Source: Methanocorpusculum sp.
Lineage (GTDB): Archaea; Halobacteriota; Methanomicrobia; Methanomicrobiales; Methanocorpusculaceae
Assembly: GCA_029987045.1 (NCBI GenBank)
Contig: DALTWN010000027.1
Span: 1 to 9,135 of the forward strand
Direction of reading: 5' to 3'
Length of the DNA: 9,135 nt
The notes under the pieces were generated by a model. That model was not told the DNA's origin. It worked only from the letters and a program-made list of their open reading frames with translations, and did not search any database. The translations under genes were made by a program, and so were the position numbers. Positions 1 through 7,347 of this stretch are shown here, piece after piece; position 1 is the first letter of the stretch; each line of letters opens with the position of its first letter.

Positions 1-1
1 A

Positions 2-514
2 GGACGGGAGATGCTTGCAGCCCTCTATCTGTACTCGGCACTTGACGCCATTGAGAACCGTGCTTATGAGAACTGCAAATGGTTCTGCCTTGCCGGTATT
101 GATGTACTTCCCTGCTATCCGGAAAACATCCACACCGAGGATTTCAATGATCTGCTCGTCAGAGCAAAAGGAAGAGCCTTGTCCGAACGGCCGATTCTGA
201 TGGAAAAAACCGCAGCAGTCGTCGCCGAGGAAACGTCAGATGGATCAGCAGATTCATCCTGGGACGATATCGATGAGGGTCTGCTGCCGAATCTGGACAA
301 TCAGGAAAAGAAGATTATCGCATTCCTGCGCGAACACGGAGATGCAACCGAACTGGACCTGCGTGCCATTCTCGACACCCAGCATGTTTCTCCCATCATC
401 AATGGGCTTATTGAGAAACTCCGTGATCTTGGCACTCCGCTGATCGAGAAACGCGGTTCCAGTGACCACGGCGACATACACTACATTTTCAACCGCAACT
501 GGGATACGTATTGA
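2..514 (+). CDS. Unrecognised protein with winged-helix-like C-terminus, probably 5'-truncated
   Basis: I do not recognise this protein. The frame is open to the window edge (codons for Gly-Arg-Glu precede the ATG at 11), so it is probably the C-terminal part of a longer gene. An ATG start at 11 cannot be excluded, because AGGA at bases 1-4 could serve as a weak ribosome binding site. Counting from that ATG, residues 1-65 are mixed helical sequence containing three cysteines. Residues 66-95 are an acidic, Ser/Asp-rich linker with low complexity. Residues 96-167 (from DNQEKKIIAFLREHG to the end) have the alternating helix pattern and final beta-hairpin-like segment of a winged helix, often used for DNA binding; this is a judgement from pattern only. 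It converges on the ATPase gene at 578-1852. No neighbour clarifies its role, since its upstream context lies outside the window. Confidence 0.65.
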   Translation, partial: GREMLAALYLYSALDAIENRAYENCKWFCLAGIDVLPCYPENIHTEDFNDLLVRAKGRALSERPILMEKTAAVVAEETSDGSADSSWDDIDEGLLPNLDNQEKKIIAFLREHGDATELDLRAILDTQHVSPIINGLIEKLRDLGTPLIEKRGSSDHGDIHYIFNRNWDTY

Positions 515-550
515 ATAGATTGGTGTCTCTACTGCACGCCAACAGATGAC

Positions 551-556
551 AAAAAA
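551..556 (-). terminator. Possible oligo-T terminator of the ATPase gene
   Basis: On the minus strand a run of six T residues lies about 22 bases beyond the stop codon of the ATPase gene. Archaeal RNA polymerase commonly terminates at oligo-T tracts without a strong hairpin. A weak inverted repeat (GTGT, GGGA loop, ACAC) precedes it, too short to count as an intrinsic bacterial terminator. The converging plus-strand gene has no comparable T tract after its stop. The call is tentative. Confidence 0.3.
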
Positions 557-577
557 TAGCGGAGGTGTTCCCACACA

Positions 578-1852
578 TCATGGTTTCAAACAGCCAATCG
601 GAACAACATAGACTCCATCATCTCTTCTATATGCTCCAGGTCCCGCTCCAATCAGGACCATCAGAAATGCCGGTTTTTTCATTTTTTCCGTATCTATAGT
701 ATCCCGGAGTTTCTTCAACGAAGCGGCTCCTTCTTCAATGAGCGTATCTCCTCCAAGCTTGATTTCCACCAATCCGTAAGTTCCGTTCCGCAGATGAAGA
801 ACTGCATCGCATTCCAGGTTGGATTTATCACGGTAATGATAAACCCGACCAGACAATGCTTCCGTATAGACACGAAGATCACGAATGCACAGTGATTCAA
901 ACAACAATCCCGTAGTGGTCAGATCTGAATCCAGATCATCCGGACCAAGTTCAAGTGACGCGGTTGCAATTGATGGATCAACAAAATAGTGCGTATCAGC
1001 CGTCCGTATTGCCGTTTTCGAACGAAGATTCGGATTCCAGGCAGGCATATCTTCGATAACGAATATTTTCTTCAGGGTATTGACATATGACGAAAGAGTA
1101 ACCGGAGTAATAGATTCGGCTTCATTCGTCTGTAAATCCTTGCACAGTGTTGGGTAACTTGCCTGACTTCCCTGGTTTCGCGCATATGACCGCATCAGAC
1201 GACGAAGACGTTCTGAGTTATGAGACACACGGTCTGCACGGGGGATATCACTGCGTATCACTCCGTCACAATAATCAAATGCTTGGTCCAAGGCAAGTTT
1301 TCCGGTAAGAAGTGTCGCCTGCGGCCATCCACCTCTGCAAATCACATATTTGAGATCTGAATACGTAAGAGGATTTTCTGCAAATATGGATTCCTGTCCT
1401 GCAAACAAAGACGCAAGACTGACGGTCCCATTAGATTCACCCGATTCATACAGCGTCATAGGACGCATCACCATACGTGAAATCCGTCCAATACCTGAAT
1501 GAAAGATCTTATCAAGATCCGGCGGAACTGCAGAACCGGTCAATATGAATTGAGAGAATTCATTGCGGCGGTCCACCTCGAATCGTACAGAATCCCACAG
1601 TTGTGGCACAATCTGCCATTCATCGATAAGCCTTGGAGTATCACCTGCAAGCAACCCAGCCGGATCGAACTCAGCCTGAGACATATTGAAACTCCGTTTC
1701 TGCGGATCTGCCATAAATACCGCACTTTTTGCCAGATGCATGGCAGTTGTTGTCTTACCGCACCATTTGGGACCCTCTATGAGCACGGCGCCCTTCCCAG
1801 CTAGCTTTTCTTTCAAAATACTGTCTACAATGCGAGGAATATACCTATTCAT
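578..1852 (-). CDS. ATP-binding protein, AAA_14 / DUF4143 family
   Basis: Predicted P-loop ATPase of the AAA_14 plus DUF4143 architecture, widespread in archaea and anaerobic bacteria and of poorly defined function. The 424-residue length is normal for the family. Visible motifs are Walker A GPKWCGKTT at 27-35, a Walker B-like LIDEWQ at 75-80, a sensor-like ILTGSA at 103-108, RPMTLYESGES at 130-140 and the family-typical CRGGWP at 172-177. Residues about 317-367 resemble a PD-(D/E)XK nuclease core: E319, D349 in LECDAV, and E363-x-K365 in VEIKLG. Activity as a nuclease is not established for the family. The ATG at 1850-1852 is supported by a strong Shine-Dalgarno sequence six bases upstream and by the normal N-terminus before the Walker A motif. 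No membrane segment is seen. Its DNA looks more A+T-rich than the arginine genes, consistent with an accessory gene. Upstream lies a six-copy 23-base repeat array, which probably bears on its regulation. Confidence 0.9.
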   Translation of the reverse strand: MNRYIPRIVDSILKEKLAGKGAVLIEGPKWCGKTTTAMHLAKSAVFMADPQKRSFNMSQAEFDPAGLLAGDTPRLIDEWQIVPQLWDSVRFEVDRRNEFSQFILTGSAVPPDLDKIFHSGIGRISRMVMRPMTLYESGESNGTVSLASLFAGQESIFAENPLTYSDLKYVICRGGWPQATLLTGKLALDQAFDYCDGVIRSDIPRADRVSHNSERLRRLMRSYARNQGSQASYPTLCKDLQTNEAESITPVTLSSYVNTLKKIFVIEDMPAWNPNLRSKTAIRTADTHYFVDPSIATASLELGPDDLDSDLTTTGLLFESLCIRDLRVYTEALSGRVYHYRDKSNLECDAVLHLRNGTYGLVEIKLGGDTLIEEGAASLKKLRDTIDTEKMKKPAFLMVLIGAGPGAYRRDDGVYVVPIGCLKP

Positions 1853-1858
1853 ACCATA

Positions 1859-1866
1859 CCCTCCTC
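1859..1866 (-). promoter_or_regulatory. Strong Shine-Dalgarno site of the ATPase gene
   Basis: GAGGAGGG on the minus strand lies six bases before the ATG of the ATPase gene. It fixes that start over a second ATG five bases further upstream, which is out of frame. The first unit of the 23-base repeat array begins at the very next base, so the array directly abuts the ribosome binding site. Confidence 0.75.
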
Positions 1867-2004
1867 TTACTTTACTATTTGGCGCAATATTACTTTACTA
1901 TTTGGCGTCAAATTACTTAACTATTTGGCACAATTTCACTATGTTGTTTGGCACGATTTCACTATGCCATTTGGCGTGAATTTGTTCGGCGTTTTGGCAA
2001 TCCT
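1867..2004 (-). repeat. Six tandem 23-base repeats upstream of the ATPase gene
   Basis: Six units of exactly 23 bases occupy 1867-1889, 1890-1912, 1913-1935, 1936-1958, 1959-1981 and 1982-2004. The hexamer TTTGGC (plus strand) occurs at 1878, 1901, 1924, 1947, 1970 and 1993, always 23 bases apart. The units nearest the ATPase gene are best conserved: units 1 and 2 share TTACTTTACTATTTGGCG and match at about 20 of 23 positions. Units 4 and 5 form a variant with TCACTATG in the first part. Unit 6 keeps little beyond the hexamer. Read towards the ATPase gene the core is GCCAAATAGT. The array fills the spacer between the Nre gene stop and the ATPase Shine-Dalgarno sequence. It does not look coding, since 23 is not a multiple of three and stops are frequent. 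A row of protein-binding sites in the promoter or leader is the likeliest role, by inference. I could not identify a convincing TATA box or BRE within it. Confidence 0.9.
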
Positions 2005-2005
2005 T

Positions 2006-3175
2006 TCAAAAGTCAAAAAGAGTCTTCTGTTGCCGCATATCCCGAATCATCTCGATACGGGGTATCCAGAACCGGGTTCCCAGGTTAAATGATGCAACAT
2101 TGATGGCATCCTGAAGAGATGCCACTTTGACCGGTACCGAATTTAGTGCTTTGTGGGCGGCTTCCCGGATAACCCAGACGCCAAGCGGAGCCCAGTAGTC
2201 TCCTGAAATATCCCGCAGACAGATGACACGGGCACATTTTCCTGCATTCCTGAGATGTTCCAGAACCGCAAGCCGTGCCGCATAATACGCACCGCCAATC
2301 GGAGAATAGTCGCGTTTCGTCATGCCGAACTCATGGTCGACGATGACCGATTCCTCTTCATCAGCCCACAGCGAATGTTTCTGCCAGCGTTCCAGCATCT
2401 CGAACCGCCAGTCGTTCGCCGGTATCAGAATGAAACAGAGCGTGTTTCCATGCAGTGTGGCCGAATATACCTCGAATTCGGAAAGAGCCGGCATACGGGC
2501 TATTTCTTTCTTGTATGACGAACAGAGCATATCGTCAGTCGCGGTAATCGCCCAGCGGGTCGGAACGACCCGGCGATTCCGCTCAAGACCCAGCAGACCG
2601 GCACTCAGAAGATTCGTAATCTTATAGACATCCGTACCGTTCTCATAGAGGATCCGGGCAGCTTCCACCGCATGCAGATCACTATCCGACGTACAGGAAT
2701 CGACAATCCGGGTAACCGATGCATTGTCGATGACATCCAGCTTCTTCATTTCACCGGACAGACCTACCGGCGTCACATCACCGTCGAATGAAACATCGAA
2801 CTGAATCGGTTTGGTAAACGCCACTTCCACATCGAGCGGTTTCGATGAAAGTGCAATCTCCTGCACCTTGCCGGCGACAGGTGTCCTGACTTCGAGTTCT
2901 TTTCCTCCGCGGATAGTACGCGAACGGATAGAGACGATGTCATCGATAGAGAGACCACGCTGAACCCAGTCAATCGGATTGTCGGAATCATTAATCATCA
3001 GCGGACCGCCGACGACACGGGGATATCCGTAACTACCGACAAAAACAGAGGGAGATGCCCCCATATACTCCGATACCGGTTTCGTATCATGCAACGCATG
3101 GAACCGGGACGTTATCGGGCATCGGGGGAGTCCGCACATTCCTTTTCCTTTACAGACGGAACAGCGTGACGGCAT
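2006..3175 (-). CDS. nreA: Archaeal Nre-family DNA repair protein (NreA-like)
   Basis: Member of the archaeal Nre family, whose NreA protein has been linked to repair of DNA damage together with the sliding clamp PCNA. The N-terminus has a cysteine cluster fitting a zinc-binding site (C5, C8, C14, C19, in RCSVCKGKGMCGLPRC). The central RRVVPTRWAITATDD at 201-215 and GGAYYAARLAVLEHL at 294-308 are segments I associate with the family. The last residues, QKTLFDF (Q383, L386, F389), match a PCNA-interacting (PIP) motif at the extreme C-terminus, as in NreA. The 389-residue length is normal. The ATG at 3173-3175 is preferred because it retains the cysteine cluster; the preceding ribosome binding site is weak (GGAAAA). 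It begins three bases after the carB stop and is probably translated with it. T-runs on the minus strand at 2015-2019 and 2008-2011, within the last codons, could also end the operon transcript. A DNA-repair gene trailing an arginine operon is unusual. Confidence 0.9.
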   Translation of the reverse strand: MPSRCSVCKGKGMCGLPRCPITSRFHALHDTKPVSEYMGASPSVFVGSYGYPRVVGGPLMINDSDNPIDWVQRGLSIDDIVSIRSRTIRGGKELEVRTPVAGKVQEIALSSKPLDVEVAFTKPIQFDVSFDGDVTPVGLSGEMKKLDVIDNASVTRIVDSCTSDSDLHAVEAARILYENGTDVYKITNLLSAGLLGLERNRRVVPTRWAITATDDMLCSSYKKEIARMPALSEFEVYSATLHGNTLCFILIPANDWRFEMLERWQKHSLWADEEESVIVDHEFGMTKRDYSPIGGAYYAARLAVLEHLRNAGKCARVICLRDISGDYWAPLGVWVIREAAHKALNSVPVKVASLQDAINVASFNLGTRFWIPRIEMIRDMRQQKTLFDF

Positions 3176-3178
3176 CGG

Positions 3179-6100
3179 TTATTTTCCAATATAATGCGAA
3201 AGCGGTTCGATGGTGATCTGTTCGCTTTTCATCGCTTCAATGGCTTTAACTGCAGCTTCCGCGCCGAACACCGTCGAGACATACGGAATCGAATAATCGA
3301 TTGCCGAACTCATGATACGGAAATGATCGTCACGACTCGCCTTTCCTTTGGGAGTGTTGATGATCATATCAACATCGGCTCCGCGAATCATATCGATGAT
3401 ATTGGGAGAACCTTCCTTGACCTTGCGGACCAGGTTCATCGGAACACCGTGCTCACCCATGAAGGTGACCGTACCGGACGTTCCATAGAGAGAGAAGCCA
3501 AGATCATGCAGCCGTTTCGCAACCGGCAGAATTTCTTCCTTCTGCTCGGTGGTAACGGAAATGAAAATGTTTCCACGGAGCGGGAACCGGTTGTCTGCCG
3601 CTTCACTTGCCTTGTAGAATGCACGGCCGAAATCGTAATCGATACCGATAACTTCACCGGTCGATTTCATCTCCGGACCAAGAATCGGACTGACACCCGG
3701 CAGTCTGGAAAACGGCAGGAGTACTTCCTTGACCGCGACATGATGGATTTCCTGTTCTTTCCATCCCATGTCCTTCAGTTTCCGTCCGGCAATCACTTTC
3801 GCGGCAATCTTTGCGATCGGAAGACCGGTCGCTTTCGAGACGAACGGAACCGTTCTGCTTGCACGCGGATTCGCTTCGATGACATAGACGATACCGTCCT
3901 GGACCGCATACTGGATATTGATCAGACCTTTCACCTGCAGTGATAATGCAATCTTACGCGTATAATCGCGAACAGTCGCAACCAGTTCCGGCGAAAGACT
4001 CTGTACAGGAATCACACAGGCAGAATCTCCCGAGTGGACGCCTGCCTGTTCGATGTGTTCCATGATACCGCCGATCAGCACATCTTCACCATCGCAGACC
4101 GCATCGACATCCAGTTCCTTCGCATTCGAAAGATACCGGTCAATCAGGACCGGATGGGTGTTGGAAACACGGACGGCTTCCTTGATGTAGGTCTTCAGTT
4201 CCTGCTCATCGTGGATGATTTCCATTCCACGACCGCCCAGCACATAGCTCGGACGGACAAGAACCGGATATCCGATCTTTGCCGCAATCGCGTACGCTTC
4301 GTCTTCTGAATAGGCAGAACCGTTCGCCGGCGACGGGATATTGTCCTTTTCCAGCAGAACGCTGAACCGGTTCCGGTCTTCTGCCGCATCCATATCGGAC
4401 GGAGACGTCCCCATGATCTTCGTCTTCAGACCGAGACGCTTGATTTCCTGTTCAAGCGGGATAGCAAGGTTGACCGAGTTCTGACCGCCGAACTGTACAA
4501 TGACACCGTCATAATTGTCCTTGCGGAGAATGTTCATGACGTCTTCCTTCTGCATCGGTTCGAAATACAGACGGTCCGAAGTATCGAAATCGGTAGATAC
4601 CGTTTCCGGATTGTTATTGACAATATGGACTTCGATACCTTCTTCCCGCAGAGACTTGACCGCATGGACCGTACAGTAATCGAACTCGATACCCTGTCCG
4701 ATACGGATAGCGCCGGATCCGAGAATCAGCATCTTTCTGTGATTGCTGGAGACGATTTCACATTCGGTATCCACCGTCGAATAATAGTACGGCGTCTTTG
4801 CCGGGAACTCGCCGGCACAGGTATCCACCATCTTATACGATGGAAGCCCGCAGAGTCTGTCGATGTCATCAACGGATCTTCCGGTAAGGTCAGAAAGTTC
4901 CGTACAGGAGAACCCATATTTCCTGGCAGTCTGGATATCGGCGTCCGTCGGATGCTGTTTCAACGCCGTTTCAATCTCCACGATATGACGGATCTTTTCA
5001 AGGAAGAACGGTTCGATCTGTGTCAGTGCATTGATATCATCGACCGTCATGCCGATTCTGAACGCATCGAAGAGCGTCGGGAACCGTTCATCGGTCGGGC
5101 GGGAAAGAATCATCCTGATTTCATTGATATCGGTATGCGTGACGATATCGGTATCCAGCGAACGTAACGCTTTCTTGAATCCTTCTTCGATTGTACGACC
5201 GATTGCCATGACTTCTCCGGTCGACTTCATCGAGGTCGTCAGTGTCCGGTCCGCGGTCTTGAACTTGTCGAATGGCCAGCGGGCAACCTTGACGACGACG
5301 TAATCGACTGCCGGTTCGAAACAGGCAGGTGTACATCCGGTAACCGCATTGTCGATTTCATCCAGTCTGAATCCAATCGCTACTTTTGCAGCCACCCGTG
5401 CAATCGGATAACCGGTCGCCTTGGATGCAAGAGCCGATGACCGGGACACCCGCGGATTGACTTCAATGACACGGTAATCGCCGTTTCTGAAGGCAAACTG
5501 GATATTACATCCGCCCTGGACGTTAAGGGCGCGGATAATCTTGACAGCCGCACGGCGCATGATGCCGAACTCTTCTGCCGACAGTGTCTGGATCGGAGCG
5601 ACAACGACGGATTCTCCGGTATGTACTCCCATCGGATCGACATTTTCCATACCGCAGATAATCAGACAGGTATCTGCTGCATCACGCATGACCTCGAACT
5701 CAATCTCATTCCATCCCTTGACCGATTCTTCAATCAGGACCTGGTGTACACGGGATTTGGTAAGACCGTGATCGACAATACGATAGAGTTCCTCCTTTGT
5801 TTCAGCAACGCCGCCACCGGCACCGCCAAGCGTATATGCCGGACGGATAATGGCAGGAAGGCCCACTTCCTTCAATGCCTCTCCGATCTGCGTAATGTCC
5901 GTCAGGATGTAACTGCGGGGAACCGGTTCGCCGATCTTGAGCATCAGTTTCTTGAACAGATCGCGGTCTTCTCCATTATAGATCGCATCGAGCGGAGTTC
6001 CGAGAATCTGAACGCCTTCCAGTGCACCCATTTCATAGAGCGCCGCAGTCAGATTGAGACCGGTCTGACCGCCCATGCCGGAAAGAATACCGTCCGGTTT

Positions 6101-6343
6101 TTCCTTTTTGATGATTTCTGCAATGATTTCAGCCTTGAGCGGTTCCACATAGACTTTGTCTGCAGTCTCCACATCCGTCTGAATCGTCGCCGGGTTGGAG
6201 TTGACTAAAACAACTTCAATCCCTTCTTCACGTACCGCCTTACAGGCCTGCGTTCCCGCATAATCGAACTCGGCGGCCTGTCCTATCTGAATCGGTCCAG
6301 AACCAATCAGAAGCACTTTACGAAGCTGTTTGTTTTTCGGCAT
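3179..6343 (-). CDS. carB: Carbamoyl-phosphate synthase large subunit
   Basis: Large, ammonia-using subunit of carbamoyl-phosphate synthase. It makes carbamoyl phosphate from bicarbonate, ammonia (supplied from glutamine by CarA) and two ATP, feeding arginine and pyrimidine synthesis in the cytoplasm. At 1054 residues it is full length. The two homologous halves are clear: GSGPIQIGQAAEFDYAG (14-30) pairs with GSGAIRIGQGIEFDYCT (542-558). The metal-binding EVNPR (294-298) pairs with EANPR (823-827). E765 and D773 in HIEQAGVHSGDS, with E873 in VKEVLLPF, align by eye with the ornithine-site residues of the E. coli enzyme. From about 920 to the end is the MGS-like regulatory domain, with YGTSGT at 953-958 and IINTPKG at 994-1000. 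VDYVVVKVARWPFDKF (346-361) looks archaeal to me. It starts 11 bases after the argF stop, behind a G-rich GGGGGAAAG that can act as a ribosome binding site. carA is not in view on either side. Confidence 0.98.
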   Translation of the reverse strand: MPKNKQLRKVLLIGSGPIQIGQAAEFDYAGTQACKAVREEGIEVVLVNSNPATIQTDVETADKVYVEPLKAEIIAEIIKKEKPDGILSGMGGQTGLNLTAALYEMGALEGVQILGTPLDAIYNGEDRDLFKKLMLKIGEPVPRSYILTDITQIGEALKEVGLPAIIRPAYTLGGAGGGVAETKEELYRIVDHGLTKSRVHQVLIEESVKGWNEIEFEVMRDAADTCLIICGMENVDPMGVHTGESVVVAPIQTLSAEEFGIMRRAAVKIIRALNVQGGCNIQFAFRNGDYRVIEVNPRVSRSSALASKATGYPIARVAAKVAIGFRLDEIDNAVTGCTPACFEPAVDYVVVKVARWPFDKFKTADRTLTTSMKSTGEVMAIGRTIEEGFKKALRSLDTDIVTHTDINEIRMILSRPTDERFPTLFDAFRIGMTVDDINALTQIEPFFLEKIRHIVEIETALKQHPTDADIQTARKYGFSCTELSDLTGRSVDDIDRLCGLPSYKMVDTCAGEFPAKTPYYYSTVDTECEIVSSNHRKMLILGSGAIRIGQGIEFDYCTVHAVKSLREEGIEVHIVNNNPETVSTDFDTSDRLYFEPMQKEDVMNILRKDNYDGVIVQFGGQNSVNLAIPLEQEIKRLGLKTKIMGTSPSDMDAAEDRNRFSVLLEKDNIPSPANGSAYSEDEAYAIAAKIGYPVLVRPSYVLGGRGMEIIHDEQELKTYIKEAVRVSNTHPVLIDRYLSNAKELDVDAVCDGEDVLIGGIMEHIEQAGVHSGDSACVIPVQSLSPELVATVRDYTRKIALSLQVKGLINIQYAVQDGIVYVIEANPRASRTVPFVSKATGLPIAKIAAKVIAGRKLKDMGWKEQEIHHVAVKEVLLPFSRLPGVSPILGPEMKSTGEVIGIDYDFGRAFYKASEAADNRFPLRGNIFISVTTEQKEEILPVAKRLHDLGFSLYGTSGTVTFMGEHGVPMNLVRKVKEGSPNIIDMIRGADVDMIINTPKGKASRDDHFRIMSSAIDYSIPYVSTVFGAEAAVKAIEAMKSEQITIEPLSHYIGK

Positions 6344-6354
6344 TTTCTTTCCCC

Positions 6355-7347
6355 CTACAACGTTGCCGCCATGACTGCCTTGATGGTATGCAGACGGTTT
6401 TCCGCTTCATCGAATACAATCGACTGCGGACTTTCAAAAACCTCATCGGTTACTTCCAGAGCATCGAATCCATACTTTTCATGAATCATGCGGCCAACAC
6501 CGGTCTCAAGATTATGATAGGCAGGAAGACAGTGCATGAACCTGCATTTCGACCCGGCAATCTCCATGACCCTCCGGTTCACCTGATACGGCATCAGATC
6601 GCGAAGACGTTCTTCCCAGACTTCTTCCGGTTCTCCCATCGACACCCAGACATCCGTATAGATGACATGAGCATCAATCGCCGCAGTCGTGACATCGGTC
6701 AGGAACTCGAGTTTACCGCCAGTCTTTTCGCAGATCTTACGACACTCTGCAATCAGATCGACGTTCGGGAAATATTTCGCCGGAGCACACGCTACAAAGT
6801 GCATACCCATCAGCGCACATCCGACCATCAGGGAATTCGCCATATTGAACCGGGCATCCCCCATGTAACAGAGCTTGATGCCTTTGAGCGATCCGAAGTG
6901 TTCACGGATGGTCAGGAAATCCGCCAAGACCTGCGTCGGATGAGATTCATCCGTCAGTCCGTTCCAAACCGGAACACCTGCATATTTCGCAAGATCTTCA
7001 ACGGTCTGCTGGGAGAATCCGCGATACTCGATACCATCGAACATCCGTCCAAGGACACGTGCGGTATCTGCAATACTTTCCTTCTTTCCGATCTGCGATC
7101 CCGACGGGTCGAGATAGACGGCATGCATACCGAGATCGGTGGCAGAAACCTCAAAACTGCAGCGGGTACGGGTACTGGTCTTTTCGAAGATCAAAGCAAC
7201 ATTCTTTCCGGCACAGCGTTTGTGCTGTTTTGCGAGTTTTCCCGCTTTCTTTTCCTTTTTGAGTTCCGCTGCGAAATCGAGCAGATACGTCAGTTCCTCC
7301 GGCGTGAAATCAAGCAGTTTCAGAAAACTGCGGCCATGCAGATTCAT
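6355..7347 (-). CDS. argF: Ornithine carbamoyltransferase
   Basis: Transfers the carbamoyl group from carbamoyl phosphate to ornithine to form citrulline, the step that joins the argBD and carB products. All diagnostic motifs are intact: the carbamoyl-phosphate loop STRTR at 58-62, HPTQ at 136-139, the ornithine-binding D232 and SMG at 236-238, and HCLPA at 272-276 with the catalytic cysteine C273. The 330-residue length is typical of the bacterial anabolic form, longer than many archaeal enzymes at just over 300. The segment SGSQIGKKESIADTARVLGR (82-101) is also of the bacterial type, pointing to possible lateral origin. Its ATG overlaps the argD stop in an ATGA junction with no clear Shine-Dalgarno sequence, so translation is probably coupled to argD. 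The arginine context favours a biosynthetic role over a catabolic arcB role. A different transcarbamylase is unlikely given the SMG and HCLPA motifs. Confidence 0.96.
   Translation of the reverse strand: MNLHGRSFLKLLDFTPEELTYLLDFAAELKKEKKAGKLAKQHKRCAGKNVALIFEKTSTRTRCSFEVSATDLGMHAVYLDPSGSQIGKKESIADTARVLGRMFDGIEYRGFSQQTVEDLAKYAGVPVWNGLTDESHPTQVLADFLTIREHFGSLKGIKLCYMGDARFNMANSLMVGCALMGMHFVACAPAKYFPNVDLIAECRKICEKTGGKLEFLTDVTTAAIDAHVIYTDVWVSMGEPEEVWEERLRDLMPYQVNRRVMEIAGSKCRFMHCLPAYHNLETGVGRMIHEKYGFDALEVTDEVFESPQSIVFDEAENRLHTIKAVMAATL

Noticed and set aside
560..577. Hairpin terminator between the two converging genes
   Set aside because: The only inverted repeat seen is a four-base GTGT/ACAC stem, too weak to support a hairpin terminator. 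Only the separate oligo-T tract at 551-556 was kept, at low confidence.
1686..1979. Plus-strand frame of 97 codons whose end covers the repeat array, with hydrophobic C-terminal sequence
   Set aside because: It is antisense to the Walker A region of the ATPase gene, and its hydrophobic tail is simply the translation of the 23-base repeats. There is no sign of selection on it as a protein.
1867..2004. CRISPR-like array
   Set aside because: The units are 23 bases and directly contiguous, with no unique spacers between them, and there are no cas genes nearby. This is a tandem array, not a CRISPR.
3194..6208. Several plus-strand open frames of 90 to 250 codons opposite carB
   Set aside because: All are fully within the intact carB gene on the other strand and have shadow-type composition without a motif or a ribosome binding site that would support them.
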